Notes: generated by a model not told the origin, from the letters alone. Positions 19,806-28,764 are shown, counted from the first letter of the stretch. The stretch is 48,422 bases of DNA from Azoarcus taiwanensis (GCF_012910885.1 NZ_WTVM01000010.1:1-48422), one strand, 5' to 3'. Numbers and translations: made by a program.

Positions 19806-21422
19806 TCAGAATTCGTCGTGATAACGGGATGTTATCGGATAACGCCAGTCCCTGCCGAAACCGCGGCGGGTCACGCGTATTCCGACCGGCGCCTGACGGC
19901 GCTTGTACTCGTTACGCTTGAGCAGGGACACCGTGCGGCGCACATCCGCTTCGGGGTAGCCGCGGGCGATAATCTCGCGTGGCGACTCGTCGCGCTCCAT
20001 GTAGGCTTCGATGATCGCGTCCAGAATGTCGTAGGGCGGCAGCGAATCCTGATCGAGCTGATCCGGCTTGAGCTCGGCCGACGGCGGTCGCGTAATGATG
20101 TTCTCGGGGATCACCGGGCCCACGGTATTGCGCCAACTCGCCAGGCGATAGACGAAAGTCTTGTACAAATCCTTGAGAACCGCGAACCCACCCGCCATGT
20201 CGCCGTAGAGCGTGGCGTAACCAGTGGCCATCTCGCTCTTGTTCCCCGTTGTGAGCACGATGGCGCCGGTCTTGTTGGACAAGGCCATCAACAACATGCC
20301 CCGGATGCGGCTCTGCAGGTTCTCCTCGGTCGCATCTTGCGGCAAGCCTGCGAACTGGGCGGCAAGCATCTCGCCAAAAACATGCATCGCCGGCTCGATC
20401 GGGATTTCGTCATAGCGCACACCCAGAAGCCGGACCATTTCGCGAGAATCGTCGATGCTCATCTGTGCGGTGTACGGTGAGGGCATCATCACCGCCCGCA
20501 CCCGCTCGGCACCGAGGGCGTCGACCGCCACCGCCAGTGTGAGCGCCGAATCGATCCCGCCGGATAGTCCGATGATCGCCCCGGGAAAACCATTCTTGGC
20601 GATGTAGTCCCGCACGCCGGTCTTCAACGCCTCATAGACCAACGCCTCGATGCCGGGCACCGGAGCGATGCTTGCATTCTCCCAGTCGCCGTCGGTGAAG
20701 CGGATCGACTCCACGCCCTCGCAAAAGGACGCGGCGCGCCAGCGCATCGTGCCGCTTCGGTCAGCTGCGAACGACGCCCCATCGAACACGAGTTCGTCCT
20801 GCCCGCCCACGGTGTTGCAGTACAGCAGCGGCAGACCGGTTTCAGCAATGCGCGCACGCGCTGCCTCGAGCCTGCGCTGGGGTTTGTCCATTTCGAAGGG
20901 CGACGCGTTGAGCGCCAGCAACAACTCGGCCCCCGCGTCCGCAGCCTGTCCGGCGGGTCCGGCGGCCCAGATGTCCTCGCAGATCGTCAGGCCGATTCGC
21001 ACTCCGGCCACTTCGAACACGCAGGGTTCGCCGCCGCGGTCGAAGTAACGCTCTTCGTCGAAGACTTCGTAGTTTGGCAGCAACTGCTTGCGATACGTGC
21101 AGGCGATCTGCCCGTTCCTCAGGACCGAGGCCGAATTGAAGCAGCCGGCTTCATTCGACTCCGGATGCCCAAGCACGACGGCAATACCTTGCACTCGAGA
21201 GGCGACTCTCTCGAGCTCACGCCTGCAGGCCCGGTGAAAATCCGGCCTCAGCAACAGGTCCTCGGGAGGATAGCCTGAGAGCGCAAGCTCGCTCGTGACC
21301 AGCAGATCACAACCAGCAGCCCGAGCTTGTGCGATGACATCGATGATGCGGTCGGCGTTGGCGACCAGGTCGCCCACAGTGAAATTGAGCTGTGCAACCG
21401 AGATGGACAGTGTTTTCTTCAT
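19806..21422 (-). CDS. nadE: Glutamine-dependent NAD+ synthetase
   Basis: Two-domain enzyme of 538 residues that amidates nicotinic acid adenine dinucleotide using glutamine. The N-terminal nitrilase-like glutaminase domain has the catalytic Cys in RIGLTICEDIWAAGP, with Glu and Lys in TSELALSGYPPEDLL and TYRKQLLPNYEVFDE. The C-terminal synthetase has the PP-loop GLSGGIDSALTLAVAVDALG. The frame opens at 21512, but MKKTLSISVAQLNFTVGD at 21422 matches the usual N-terminus. Confidence 0.95.
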   Translation of the reverse strand: MKKTLSISVAQLNFTVGDLVANADRIIDVIAQARAAGCDLLVTSELALSGYPPEDLLLRPDFHRACRRELERVASRVQGIAVVLGHPESNEAGCFNSASVLRNGQIACTYRKQLLPNYEVFDEERYFDRGGEPCVFEVAGVRIGLTICEDIWAAGPAGQAADAGAELLLALNASPFEMDKPQRRLEAARARIAETGLPLLYCNTVGGQDELVFDGASFAADRSGTMRWRAASFCEGVESIRFTDGDWENASIAPVPGIEALVYEALKTGVRDYIAKNGFPGAIIGLSGGIDSALTLAVAVDALGAERVRAVMMPSPYTAQMSIDDSREMVRLLGVRYDEIPIEPAMHVFGEMLAAQFAGLPQDATEENLQSRIRGMLLMALSNKTGAIVLTTGNKSEMATGYATLYGDMAGGFAVLKDLYKTFVYRLASWRNTVGPVIPENIITRPPSAELKPDQLDQDSLPPYDILDAIIEAYMERDESPREIIARGYPEADVRRTVSLLKRNEYKRRQAPVGIRVTRRGFGRDWRYPITSRYHDEF

Positions 21423-21609
21423 GGCCGCAACTATACCTTTTCTGATGTCGAATCCGCGCAACGCGGCGCCATTGCCCGCCGCGTGGACCGTCCCAGCATG
21501 AAGCATCCCCAATGCTTGCCACTTCCCCTCGAAAAACGCTTGCCGCCACTACTTCACTTTGCGAAAAAGGCATAGAATTTAAGGAGTTCTTCTTCGGAGC
21601 TCACCGCCC

Positions 21610-22011
21610 ATGATCCGCTCACCTGTCATCGCCTTTCTGTCGGCCATCTTCATTCTTCCGGCTTGCGCCACCCAGACCCAGGTCGCCGCTGTTGCGGTGG
21701 AACCAAGCGCCATCCCGGAGTACTCTCATCGCGACGGGCAACTCGACTTTGATCTCTCGAGCGGCGAGTACGCCTGCGAACATGGCTTGAGCGTCGGCGT
21801 GGAACGTGAAGTCGCCGATCGCGTCAGCCACCGCGTGCACATTGCATGGAAGGGCGCCCGCTACCAGCTCGAGCGCGATCATTCATTCTCCGGCTTGCCG
21901 CGCTTCGAGGATGTGAACAGCGGCCTCGTCTGGATCGACCTGCCCTGGAAGGGCGTGCTGCTCGACGGCAAGACCCAGAAGCCACTGGCCAACGAGTGTC
22001 GGTTCACTTGA
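21610..22011 (+). CDS. Putative lipoprotein with MliC-like lysozyme-inhibitor domain
   Basis: Protein of 133 residues with a lipoprotein signal peptide (SPVIAFLSAIFILPAC, lipobox Cys at residue 19). The mature part shows the layout of membrane-bound C-type lysozyme inhibitors: YACEHGLSVGVEREV, then HIAWKGARYQLERDHSFSGL, VWIDLPWKGVLLDG and a late Cys (NECRF) that could pair with the first. The similarity is by pattern only. It would sit in the outer membrane or face the periplasm. No operon partner is visible. Confidence 0.72.
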   Translation: MIRSPVIAFLSAIFILPACATQTQVAAVAVEPSAIPEYSHRDGQLDFDLSSGEYACEHGLSVGVEREVADRVSHRVHIAWKGARYQLERDHSFSGLPRFEDVNSGLVWIDLPWKGVLLDGKTQKPLANECRFT

Positions 22012-22023
22012 ACTGACCGCGAG

Positions 22024-22042
22024 CCGGGGTGTGCGACCCCGG
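22024..22042 (+). terminator. Hairpin after the MliC-like lipoprotein gene
   Basis: CCGGGGT, loop GTGCG, ACCCCGG, followed by TTTG. The stem is strong but the T run is short. It lies 13 bases after the stop codon. Confidence 0.5.
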
Positions 22043-22213
22043 TTTGCCCACAGCAGCCGTGAGAAAACCTGTGGATAAGCTCTGGGCAATCCTGCCAAGA
22101 CCTTGCCGGCTGAAGGCTTGAGCCGATTGCCTGAAAATGCAGCAGAAGCGGAACTTCGCCTTGTTCGATCGGTCACCCTGCACCCAAACGCCTGACTGCA
22201 CGCACACGCTGCC

Positions 22214-23389
22214 TTGAAGACCGATCACCAGATACGCCTCACCGAAGCCATTTCAAGCATTTCCCCAGGCACCTGGGACTCGGTGAGCGGGCAAAGCGCC
22301 TGCCTCTCGCACGCATTCCTCTCGGCGCTTGAAGACAGCGGCAGCGCTGTATCGAGCACCGGCTGGACGCCCCGGCACCTTGGTCTGTGGTCCGGCAACA
22401 CGTTGCAGGCCGCGTTGCCGATGTACGAAAAGCATCATTCCTACGGTGAGTATGTTTTCGACTGGGCTTGGGCGGACGCCTTCGCCCGACACGGGCTGGA
22501 TTACTACCCGAAGCTGCTCTCGGCCGTCCCGTTCACTCCGGTGCCCGGTGCGAGACTGCTGGGCAACAACCCGCAGGCACGCATCCAGCTGCTTGACGCC
22601 GTGTTGCAGATCGCGAAAGACGCGGGCCACTCTTCGCTTCACATCCTGTTTCCAGGCGAAGCCGAGGCCGAATGGATGCGCGAACGCGGCATGCTGGTTC
22701 GCACCGGCGTCCAGTTTCACTGGCTAAACCACGACTACCGGGATTTCGACGATTTTCTGTCCGCGCTGAACCATGACAAGCGCAAGAAGATTCGCCAGGA
22801 GCGCAAGCGCGTCAGCGCTCACGGGCTGACCTGCGAGTGGCTGGACGGCGCCAGCGCGCAAGCGTCGGATTGGCGCTTCTTTTACCGCTGCTACGCCACC
22901 ACCTACGCTCTGCACCGATCGACACCCTATCTCACAGCCGACTTCTTCCCGATGCTTGCCGAGCGAGCCCCGGACAAGGTCCGGTTGCTGCTGGCACGCC
23001 GAGGCAACGAGCCCGTGGCGGCATCCTTCTTCCTGTGCGACGACGAGGCGCTGTATGGTCGATACTGGGGAGCGAGCGAACACCTGCCTCTTCTGCATTT
23101 CGAGCTGTGTTATTACCAGGCCATCGACTACTGCATCCGCAATGGCATCTCGCGCTTCGAAGGCGGCGCCCAGGGCGAGCACAAGATGGCGCGCGGCCTG
23201 GAACCGGTGGTTACCCGTTCAGCACACTGGATTCGCGACGAGCGCTTTCGTGACGCGGTCGACCGATTCCTGGCGCGGGAGCGCGAGGGGGTGGGATTCT
23301 ATCTCGACGAACTGACGGAGCGATCCCCTTTCCGCCAGGACACTACTGCTAGCTCAAATACGAACGCCCGCTTGCGCGGGCGTTCCTGA
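22214..23389 (+). CDS. COG3146 (DUF482) acyltransferase-fold protein
   Basis: Protein of 391 residues of the peptidoglycan-biosynthesis-like/GNAT family annotated as COG3146. Recognisable stretches are LPMYEKHHSYGEYVFDWAWA, YYPKLLSAVPFTPVPGARLL, LNHDKRKKIRQERKRV, FYRCYATTYALH and FEGGAQGEHKMARGLEP. The physiological substrate is unknown; FemAB-like aminoacyl transfer is the usual suggestion. The start is a TTG without a clear Shine-Dalgarno, but no ATG occurs in the conserved N-terminal part. The last about 10 codons are encoded by a terminator-like hairpin. Confidence 0.85.
   Translation: MKTDHQIRLTEAISSISPGTWDSVSGQSACLSHAFLSALEDSGSAVSSTGWTPRHLGLWSGNTLQAALPMYEKHHSYGEYVFDWAWADAFARHGLDYYPKLLSAVPFTPVPGARLLGNNPQARIQLLDAVLQIAKDAGHSSLHILFPGEAEAEWMRERGMLVRTGVQFHWLNHDYRDFDDFLSALNHDKRKKIRQERKRVSAHGLTCEWLDGASAQASDWRFFYRCYATTYALHRSTPYLTADFFPMLAERAPDKVRLLLARRGNEPVAASFFLCDDEALYGRYWGASEHLPLLHFELCYYQAIDYCIRNGISRFEGGAQGEHKMARGLEPVVTRSAHWIRDERFRDAVDRFLAREREGVGFYLDELTERSPFRQDTTASSNTNARLRGRS
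23362..23385. terminator. Bidirectional hairpin between COG3146 gene and ppa
   Basis: A perfect 10-bp stem GAACGCCCGC/GCGGGCGTTC with loop TTGC. It lies inside the final codons of the plus-strand gene and 33 bases beyond the ppa stop on the other strand, so it can serve both converging genes. T runs are weak on both sides. Confidence 0.65.
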
Positions 23390-23417
23390 CAACGGCAGCG
23401 GTGCACAGTCTGCCGGC

Positions 23418-23945
23418 TTACTTGGCGGCGTTCTTGATGCCGTCGAGGATCTCCTGGCGGGCTTCCTCGACCGTACCCCAGCCGATCACCTTGACCCACT
23501 TGCCCGGCTCCAGATCCTTGTAGTGCTCGAAGAAGTGCGCGGTCTGCTTCATCAGCAGTTCCGGCAGGTCGTCGGTGCTCTGGACCTTGTCGTACAGCGG
23601 CGTGAGCTTGGAAACCGGAACCGCGACGACCTTCGCGTCCATGCCGGACTCATCTTCCATTTTCAACACGCCGACCGGCCGCGCACGAATCACCACGCCC
23701 GGCAGCAGCGGAAAAGGCGTGACCACCAGCACATCGACCGGATCACCGTCGCCCGCGATCGTGTGCGGGACGTAGCCGTAGTTGATCGGATACCGCATCG
23801 ACGTTCCCATGAAACGATCGACGAAGACCGCACCACTGTCTTTGTCGACCTCGAACTTGATCGGATCGGCTTGCGCCGGAATCTCGATGATCACGTTGAT
23901 ATCGTTGGGTACGTCCTTGCCAGGCTTGACCAGTTCAAAACTCAT
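23418..23945 (-). CDS. ppa: Inorganic pyrophosphatase
   Basis: Cytoplasmic family I Mg-dependent pyrophosphatase of 175 residues, close to the E. coli hexameric enzyme. Signature [10 protein letters not shown] (metal-binding Asp residues), substrate-site residues in [15 protein letters not shown] and [13 protein letters not shown], and [20 protein letters not shown] near the C-terminus. It is monocistronic and diverges from the cobalamin riboswitch. Confidence 0.97.
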   Translation of the reverse strand: MSFELVKPGKDVPNDINVIIEIPAQADPIKFEVDKDSGAVFVDRFMGTSMRYPINYGYVPHTIAGDGDPVDVLVVTPFPLLPGVVIRARPVGVLKMEDESGMDAKVVAVPVSKLTPLYDKVQSTDDLPELLMKQTAHFFEHYKDLEPGKWVKVIGWGTVEEARQEILDGIKNAAK

Positions 23946-24056
23946 GTTTACCTCCCTTCGCGAAGTTCGGCGAAATTATACAGCGCTTCTGCGCTGCACA
24001 ATCCGGCTATGCGTCCGGCAAACAAGCAGATCGACGAAGCCACTTGCATGAGGGGC

Positions 24057-24062
24057 TATAAT
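24057..24062 (+). promoter_or_regulatory. -10 element of the riboswitch-tonB transcript
   Basis: A perfect TATAAT about 10 bases before the first riboswitch bases. The -35 region is poor (TCGACG at about 20 bases spacing). Confidence 0.5.
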
Positions 24063-24070
24063 GACGCGTA

Positions 24071-24181
24071 TGCAGGTGTCGCGTGCGAATGCACGTGAAG
24101 AATCGGGAAACAGGTGCGAACCCTGTGCTGCCCCCGCAACGGTAAGCGTCATTGGCGCCGAGCCCGGAGACCGGCCTGCAG
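24071..24181 (+). ncRNA. Cobalamin riboswitch
   Basis: An AdoCbl-type aptamer in the tonB leader. The closing stem GCAGG (24072) pairs with CCTGC (near 24176). Internal landmarks are GGGAAACAGGTGCGAACCCTG (given here as GGGAAACAGG then TGCGAACCCTG) and the conserved core GCCCCCGCAACGGTAA (24130-24145), followed by GAGCCCGGAGACCGG. When cobalamin binds, such elements reduce expression of the downstream gene. Between it and the tonB start lie about 95 bases that can hold the expression platform. Confidence 0.93.
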
Positions 24182-24275
24182 AATTGTCATCCATGCATTG
24201 CGGGCCGGCGATGCTTGACGAGCCATTGGCCCGTTCGCGCCCGCAGATCAGATCTGGAAAGGGAGCGATCGAGGG

Positions 24276-25202
24276 GTGTTTCTGGGGCGTGGGCACCACA
24301 GTGCCAAACCCGTTGCAGGGCTACATTGGGGCTGGCTGTTCATCGCCGCCAGTGCCCATGCGGCCGGCATCTATGCCCTCACCCAGAGCGACATTGCACA
24401 TCGACTCGCTGCCAACCCGGATCCGGCGAATGCCGCGGGCGGGTTGATCAGCGTCTCTCTCGTGATCGACTCCCGCGAGGACACGACCGCACCGACAGCC
24501 GCGGAAGCAACCCACGCCGAACCGGCCACCGAGACATTCTTGGGCGCTCCCTCCACGCCAAGCGAGACACGTGAGTCGCCACAGCCTGCACCTGTCGCAG
24601 CGCAGCAGGAAGCCTCCGTGGCCCGAACGCATCGAGTCGAGACGCCCGCGACCGCAGCCCCGGCTCCCGAGCCTCCTGTGCATGAAAGCTCGCCCGAACC
24701 ACCGACTGCGTCGCGCGCCAAGGCACCGAAGGAGCCGCAGTCACAACCGGTCGTGAGCAAACCGCCTGCCACTACCCAGACGCATCAAGTCAGCGAGGTG
24801 ACCGAGGTCGCATCCGCCTCGCAGACCGCGGCAGTGGCGGAGCGGACCGAGCCCACGATCGGAGAGGCGCCTGCTCAGGCGACGGGCAATCCGGTTGCCA
24901 GCAACGTGGAGCTACGGATCAACGCCCGGTTCGACGCAGCTCACCTGCGCAATTCGCCGCCGCCCTACCCTCAAGCCTCTCGTCGACGCGGAGAAGAGGG
25001 GCTGGTGATTCTCCGCGTCAGGGTTGGCGCCAACGGTCGCGCAAACGAGATAGAAATCGCGGAAAGCAGCGGCCATGAGCGTCTCGACCGAGCAGCACGC
25101 AGTGCCGTGGCGAACTGGCGGTTCGAGCCAGCGCGCGACGGCGAACATGCAATCGAGAGTTGGGTGCGGGTACCGGTAGCCTTCAGGCTCGAGCGCTCTT
25201 GA
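24276..25202 (+). CDS. tonB: TonB-type energy transducer
   Basis: Protein of 308 residues starting at GTG (GGGAG ten bases upstream). One N-terminal membrane anchor (about residues 18-38, GWLFIAASAHAAGIYAL), a long Pro/Ala/Glu-rich periplasmic spacer (about 45-205), and a C-terminal TonB domain (about 215-305) with PPPYPQASRRRGEEGLVILR, RVGANGRANEIEIAESSG and AARSAVANWRFEPARDG. It would carry proton-motive energy to outer-membrane receptors. It is the only gene behind the cobalamin riboswitch, so it is probably dedicated to cobalamin or cobinamide receptors encoded elsewhere. No exbB or exbD is adjacent. Confidence 0.93.
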   Translation: MFLGRGHHSAKPVAGLHWGWLFIAASAHAAGIYALTQSDIAHRLAANPDPANAAGGLISVSLVIDSREDTTAPTAAEATHAEPATETFLGAPSTPSETRESPQPAPVAAQQEASVARTHRVETPATAAPAPEPPVHESSPEPPTASRAKAPKEPQSQPVVSKPPATTQTHQVSEVTEVASASQTAAVAERTEPTIGEAPAQATGNPVASNVELRINARFDAAHLRNSPPPYPQASRRRGEEGLVILRVRVGANGRANEIEIAESSGHERLDRAARSAVANWRFEPARDGEHAIESWVRVPVAFRLERS

Positions 25203-25210
25203 GCCCGCAA

Positions 25211-25420
25211 TCAGTCGTTGGAGTCGAAACCTGCGTCCATGATGGCCTGGCGCAGTTGTTCGACGTTGACCTGACCCGGATCATAGGAAATCTCCGCCTG
25301 CGCCTCATCGAGCGATACCGACACATCGGTCACCCCCGGCAATGCCTTGAGCACACCGGTCACGTTGCGCACGCATCCACCACAGCTCATGCCGGCAACC
25401 TTGATCGTCACTTCAGTCAT
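25211..25420 (-). CDS. Heavy-metal-associated copper chaperone, CopZ-like
   Basis: Small HMA-domain protein of 69 residues with metal-binding MSCGGC (CxxC) after the first beta strand, followed by VRNVTGVLKALPGVTDVSVS and a C-terminal AIMDAGFDSND. Typical cytoplasmic Cu(I) carriers have this length. It lies downstream of the SafE-type membrane protein on the same strand and may hand copper to the CcoI ATPase encoded 17 kb away. It converges on tonB with eight bases between the stops. Confidence 0.92.
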   Translation of the reverse strand: MTEVTIKVAGMSCGGCVRNVTGVLKALPGVTDVSVSLDEAQAEISYDPGQVNVEQLRQAIMDAGFDSND

Positions 25421-25512
25421 GGATGCTCGCCTCCATCGCAGTACTCGGTTGGGGATTGGGATTCTGAATCATTTCGCAGCGTGACGCACGAAAAATCCCC
25501 AATCGAATCCGG

Positions 25513-26220
25513 TCAGACTTCGCAGACGATACCCGACCAGAGATTGCCGCCCAGCGTTGGCGCGTGATAGAGACCGAAAACACCGAACCCAAGCACCAAC
25601 ATGCCGGCCACGAACCTGACCCGGGTGTTGCGCGTAATGTCGCGGAAGCGCTTGAAGAGCATGCCTGCAAGCATCAGATTGGGCAGCGTGCCGAGCCCGA
25701 ACGCGAGCATCATTCCGGCGCCGCGTGTAGCCGAACCCGTGAGCAAGGCCGTCGTGAGCACGCTATAGACCAGGCCACAGGGCAGAAAACCCCACAGCAG
25801 ACCAAGTGGTAAAGCCTGGCCGACGTTTCGGGCGGGGATGAATCGCTTGGTCAGCGGCTGCACCCGTTTCCACACTCCCATGCCGGCACGTTCGATGGGC
25901 GCGAGCAGCTGCGTGACACCGGTGAGGTAGAGTCCAAGCGCGATCAGCATCAGATTGGCCAGTACGTACAAGCCCATCTGCACCGGCAGAACGTCGTTGA
26001 ACAGCATGCCGGCGGTGCCCACGGCACCCAACAGCGCACCCATCACGACGTAGGTGGTGATTCGCCCAAGGTTGTACGCAAGGTGAATCGGCCACTGCCT
26101 GCGTTGCTGACCAGGCATCTGCACGCTCAACGCACCCACGATGCCACCACACATGCTCACACAGTGGGTACCGCCAAGAAGGCCGATGAGAAAGAGGGCG
26201 ATGTAACCGGTTTCGAGCAT
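25513..26220 (-). CDS. SafE/COG2836-type sulfite exporter-family membrane protein
   Basis: Polytopic inner-membrane protein of 235 residues with about six membrane segments. Its N-terminal GLLGGTHCVSMCGGIVGAL has the Cys-containing motif typical of COG2836. The second half has LGLLWGFLPCGLVYSVL, a DsbD-like Pro-Cys helix. Proteins of this type are often found beside cbb3 oxidase assembly genes, hemN and copper carriers, and are suspected to move copper or reductant; true sulfite export is unproven. Here CopZ follows and hemN precedes it, which supports the cbb3/copper link. Confidence 0.85.
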   Translation of the reverse strand: MLETGYIALFLIGLLGGTHCVSMCGGIVGALSVQMPGQQRRQWPIHLAYNLGRITTYVVMGALLGAVGTAGMLFNDVLPVQMGLYVLANLMLIALGLYLTGVTQLLAPIERAGMGVWKRVQPLTKRFIPARNVGQALPLGLLWGFLPCGLVYSVLTTALLTGSATRGAGMMLAFGLGTLPNLMLAGMLFKRFRDITRNTRVRFVAGMLVLGFGVFGLYHAPTLGGNLWSGIVCEV

Positions 26221-26382
26221 GACACTGGGGGAGGACGTCTGCCGACCAGTCTACCAGCCTTGGCTGGCAAATCGGTGGACGAGAACATAATCGCCTGGCA
26301 GTCGGTTGCACGCCGATGACCGGCTCACGCCGGGAGCAATGGCGCTCGCCCTGCTGGGTTGTACCGCAGGGCGCAGAACCGT

Positions 26383-27774
26383 TCAGATCACCTTGGAGTA
26401 ACGCGCACGCTCGCGGTCGGCACGCAGATAGCGGTCGAACACCATTGCTATGCCGCGCACCAGCAGGCGCCCGGCGGGCAGCACGGTGATGCAGTCGTCC
26501 TCGACCTTCACCAGCCCGGCCTTGGCCATTTCGCGCAAGTCGTCCAGTTCTTCGGCAAAGTACTCGGGGAACTGGATGAGATGCGCGATCTCGACCGACT
26601 CGATCGACAGTTCGAAGTGACACATCAGGGCCTGGATGATCGACCGCCGCAGCAAGTCGTCGGCCGTCAGTTCGATACCGCGCAACACTGGCAGCTCGTC
26701 GCGATCGAGTGCATCGTAGTATTCATCCAGCGTCTTGACGTTCTGCGAATACACCGGACCGATCTTGCCGATCGCCGACACGCCGAAGGCGAGCAGATCG
26801 CACTCGGCCTGGGTCGAATAACCCTGGAAATTGCGGTGCAGGCGCCCCTGCCGTTGCGCAACCGTCAATTCATCATCCGGTTTGGCGAAGTGATCCATGC
26901 CAATGTATACATAGCCCGCCTCGGTAAGGCGGCGGATTGCGAGCTGGAGGATCTGCAGCTTGGTATCGCCACTCGGCAACTCGATCGAGTTGATACGCCG
27001 TTGCGGCTTGAACAGGCCCGGAAGGTGCGCGTAGCTATAGAGCGAGATGCGATCGGGCGAGAGATCCAGCACCTGCTCGAGCGTGCGGTTGAAGCTGATG
27101 ACGTTCTGTTTGGGCAGGCCGTAGATGAGGTCCATGCTGATCGACTTGAAGCCAGTCGCACGGGCTGCGTCCATGACCAGTTTGGTCTCCTCGATGCTCT
27201 GCACACGATTGACCGCAACCTGAACGTCATGGTTGAAATCCTGCACCCCCACGCTCATGCGGTTGAAACCGAGTTCGGCAAGCAGACTCACGGTTTCGAA
27301 ATCCACCTTGCGGGGGTCGACTTCGATCGAATACTCGCCGTTGGCCACCAGGTTGAACCGTGAGCGCACCGAATCCATCAACTGTCGCATTTCGTCGTGC
27401 GACAGGAAGGTTGGCGTACCACCACCGAGATGAAGCTGCGTGACCTGACGACTTCCCCCGAGCGCAGCGACCTGCAACTCGATCTCCTTGTCCAGATAGG
27501 CCAGATACTTGGCCGAGCGCCCGTGATCCTTGGTAATGATCTTGTTGCAGGCGCAGTAGTAGCAGATCGTGTTGCAGAAGGGGATGTGAAAGTACAAAGA
27601 GAGCGGCTTGCTGGCACCACCAATGGCGCGCTTGGCCAGCCAGCTCTTGAGCGCTTCCGCATCGAAAGCCTCGACGAAACGGTCGGCTGTCGGATACGAG
27701 GTGTATCGCGGGCCATTGACGTCGAAACGACGAATCAGCTGGGGGTCGAATACGACTTCTGTCTGTGTGTTCAT
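26383..27774 (-). CDS. hemN: Oxygen-independent coproporphyrinogen III oxidase
   Basis: Radical-SAM enzyme of 463 residues that makes protoporphyrinogen IX without oxygen. The [4Fe-4S] motif is FHIPFCNTICYYCACNKI. Also seen are LHLGGGTPTFLSHDEM, SVGVQDFNHDVQ and MDLIYGLPKQ, and the HemN_C domain (LLRRSIIQALMCHFEL). It diverges from fnr and has an FNR-type palindrome in front. It provides heme for the cbb3 oxidase under low oxygen. Confidence 0.97.
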   Translation of the reverse strand: MNTQTEVVFDPQLIRRFDVNGPRYTSYPTADRFVEAFDAEALKSWLAKRAIGGASKPLSLYFHIPFCNTICYYCACNKIITKDHGRSAKYLAYLDKEIELQVAALGGSRQVTQLHLGGGTPTFLSHDEMRQLMDSVRSRFNLVANGEYSIEVDPRKVDFETVSLLAELGFNRMSVGVQDFNHDVQVAVNRVQSIEETKLVMDAARATGFKSISMDLIYGLPKQNVISFNRTLEQVLDLSPDRISLYSYAHLPGLFKPQRRINSIELPSGDTKLQILQLAIRRLTEAGYVYIGMDHFAKPDDELTVAQRQGRLHRNFQGYSTQAECDLLAFGVSAIGKIGPVYSQNVKTLDEYYDALDRDELPVLRGIELTADDLLRRSIIQALMCHFELSIESVEIAHLIQFPEYFAEELDDLREMAKAGLVKVEDDCITVLPAGRLLVRGIAMVFDRYLRADRERARYSKVI

Positions 27775-27828
27775 TTGAGCACCATTTTTTCTCAGCCATT
27801 ACGATCCCAGAAAGCGGCCAACCCGTGT

Positions 27829-27842
27829 TTGACGTGCGTCAA
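27829..27842 (-). promoter_or_regulatory. FNR/Dnr-type box at the hemN promoter
   Basis: TTGAC-GCAC-GTCAA on the minus strand, a perfect palindrome of the Fnr-superfamily type. If it is centred at -41.5, the -10 position reads GATCGT and transcription would start about 20 bases before the hemN ATG. It could also influence the divergent fnr gene. Confidence 0.7.
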
Positions 27843-27987
27843 CGTAGCCTTAATCGCCGTGAATCGGGCAAAATGGCACCTCCAGCCCCAACCGTCGGCA
27901 CCCTGTCCGACGGACTCTCAGCCCCCGACGAAGATCGGGCAGATCGCTTGAAATCATGCGCGGTCTGCAACACGGAGAATCAGCATT

Positions 27988-28731
27988 GTGCAAATGAAGG
28001 CTACGGTTCCGATCACTACTGCGCAACTCAGGTCGGCATGCTCTCAGTGCAACCTGTTGGAATTGTGCCTGCCGTTCGGAATGGACGAGCAGGAGATCCA
28101 GCGTCTCGATGAACTGGTCGGCACTCGCCGCAAGGTCAAACGTCAACAACCCCTGTACCGTGCCGGCGACCCCTTCGAGGCAATCTACGCCATCCGCGTC
28201 GGCTGGTTCAAGACCGACGTCGTCCTTGAAGATGGCCGCGAACAGGTGACCGGTTTTCAGATGACCGGCGAGATGCTCGGACTCGACGGGATCAGCACCG
28301 AAACCCACTCCTGCAACGCCATCGCGCTGGAAGACAGCGAGGTCTGTGTCATCAGCTACAGCCGGCTCGAGGAACTGTCCCGTGAGTTCGAAGGCTTGCA
28401 GCATCAGTTTCACAAGGTGATGAGCCGCGAGATCGTGCGCGACCACGGAGTGATGATGCTTCTCGGCTCGATGCGCGCGGAGGAACGCCTGGCCGCGTTT
28501 CTGCTGAATCTGTCGCAACGCTTCACCGCCCGCGGTTTTTCCGGCGTCGATTTCCATCTGCGCATGACGCGCGACGAAATCGGATCCTATCTCGGGCTCA
28601 AGCTCGAGACGGTGTCGCGTGCATTCTCCCGCTTTCAGGAAGAAGGCATGGTCGAGGTTCAGCAAAAACATGTCCGCCTCGTCGACTTGCCCCAGCTGCG
28701 CAAGCTGATCCAGCACCCGGTGGGTCGCTGA
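27988..28731 (+). CDS. fnr: Fnr-type oxygen-responsive regulator
   Basis: Crp-family regulator of 247 residues with an oxygen-labile cluster site: N-terminal CSQCNLLELC plus a later Cys (THSCNAI) provide the four ligands for [4Fe-4S]. The beta-roll domain (RAGDPFEAIYAIRVGWFKTD, GEMLGLDGI) is followed by an HTH whose recognition helix LGLKLETVSRAFSRFQ matches E. coli FNR (E..SR). The start is GTG at 27988 with GGAG ten bases upstream; an ATG two codons later is too far. It divergently faces hemN and is the likely controller of the FNR boxes in this window. Confidence 0.96.
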   Translation: MQMKATVPITTAQLRSACSQCNLLELCLPFGMDEQEIQRLDELVGTRRKVKRQQPLYRAGDPFEAIYAIRVGWFKTDVVLEDGREQVTGFQMTGEMLGLDGISTETHSCNAIALEDSEVCVISYSRLEELSREFEGLQHQFHKVMSREIVRDHGVMMLLGSMRAEERLAAFLLNLSQRFTARGFSGVDFHLRMTRDEIGSYLGLKLETVSRAFSRFQEEGMVEVQQKHVRLVDLPQLRKLIQHPVGR

Positions 28732-28764
28732 GACACGCGACCATCCGACCGCGCACTGGCGCTG

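Noticed and set aside
22070-22078. DnaA box (TTATCCACA on the minus strand) as part of a replication origin
   Set aside because: It is a single perfect 9-mer with no cluster of boxes, no AT-rich unwinding region and no dnaA/dnaN nearby.
26221-26382. Possible small gene between the SafE-type gene and hemN
   Set aside because: No start with a ribosome-binding site and no protein-like frame was found in these 162 bases.
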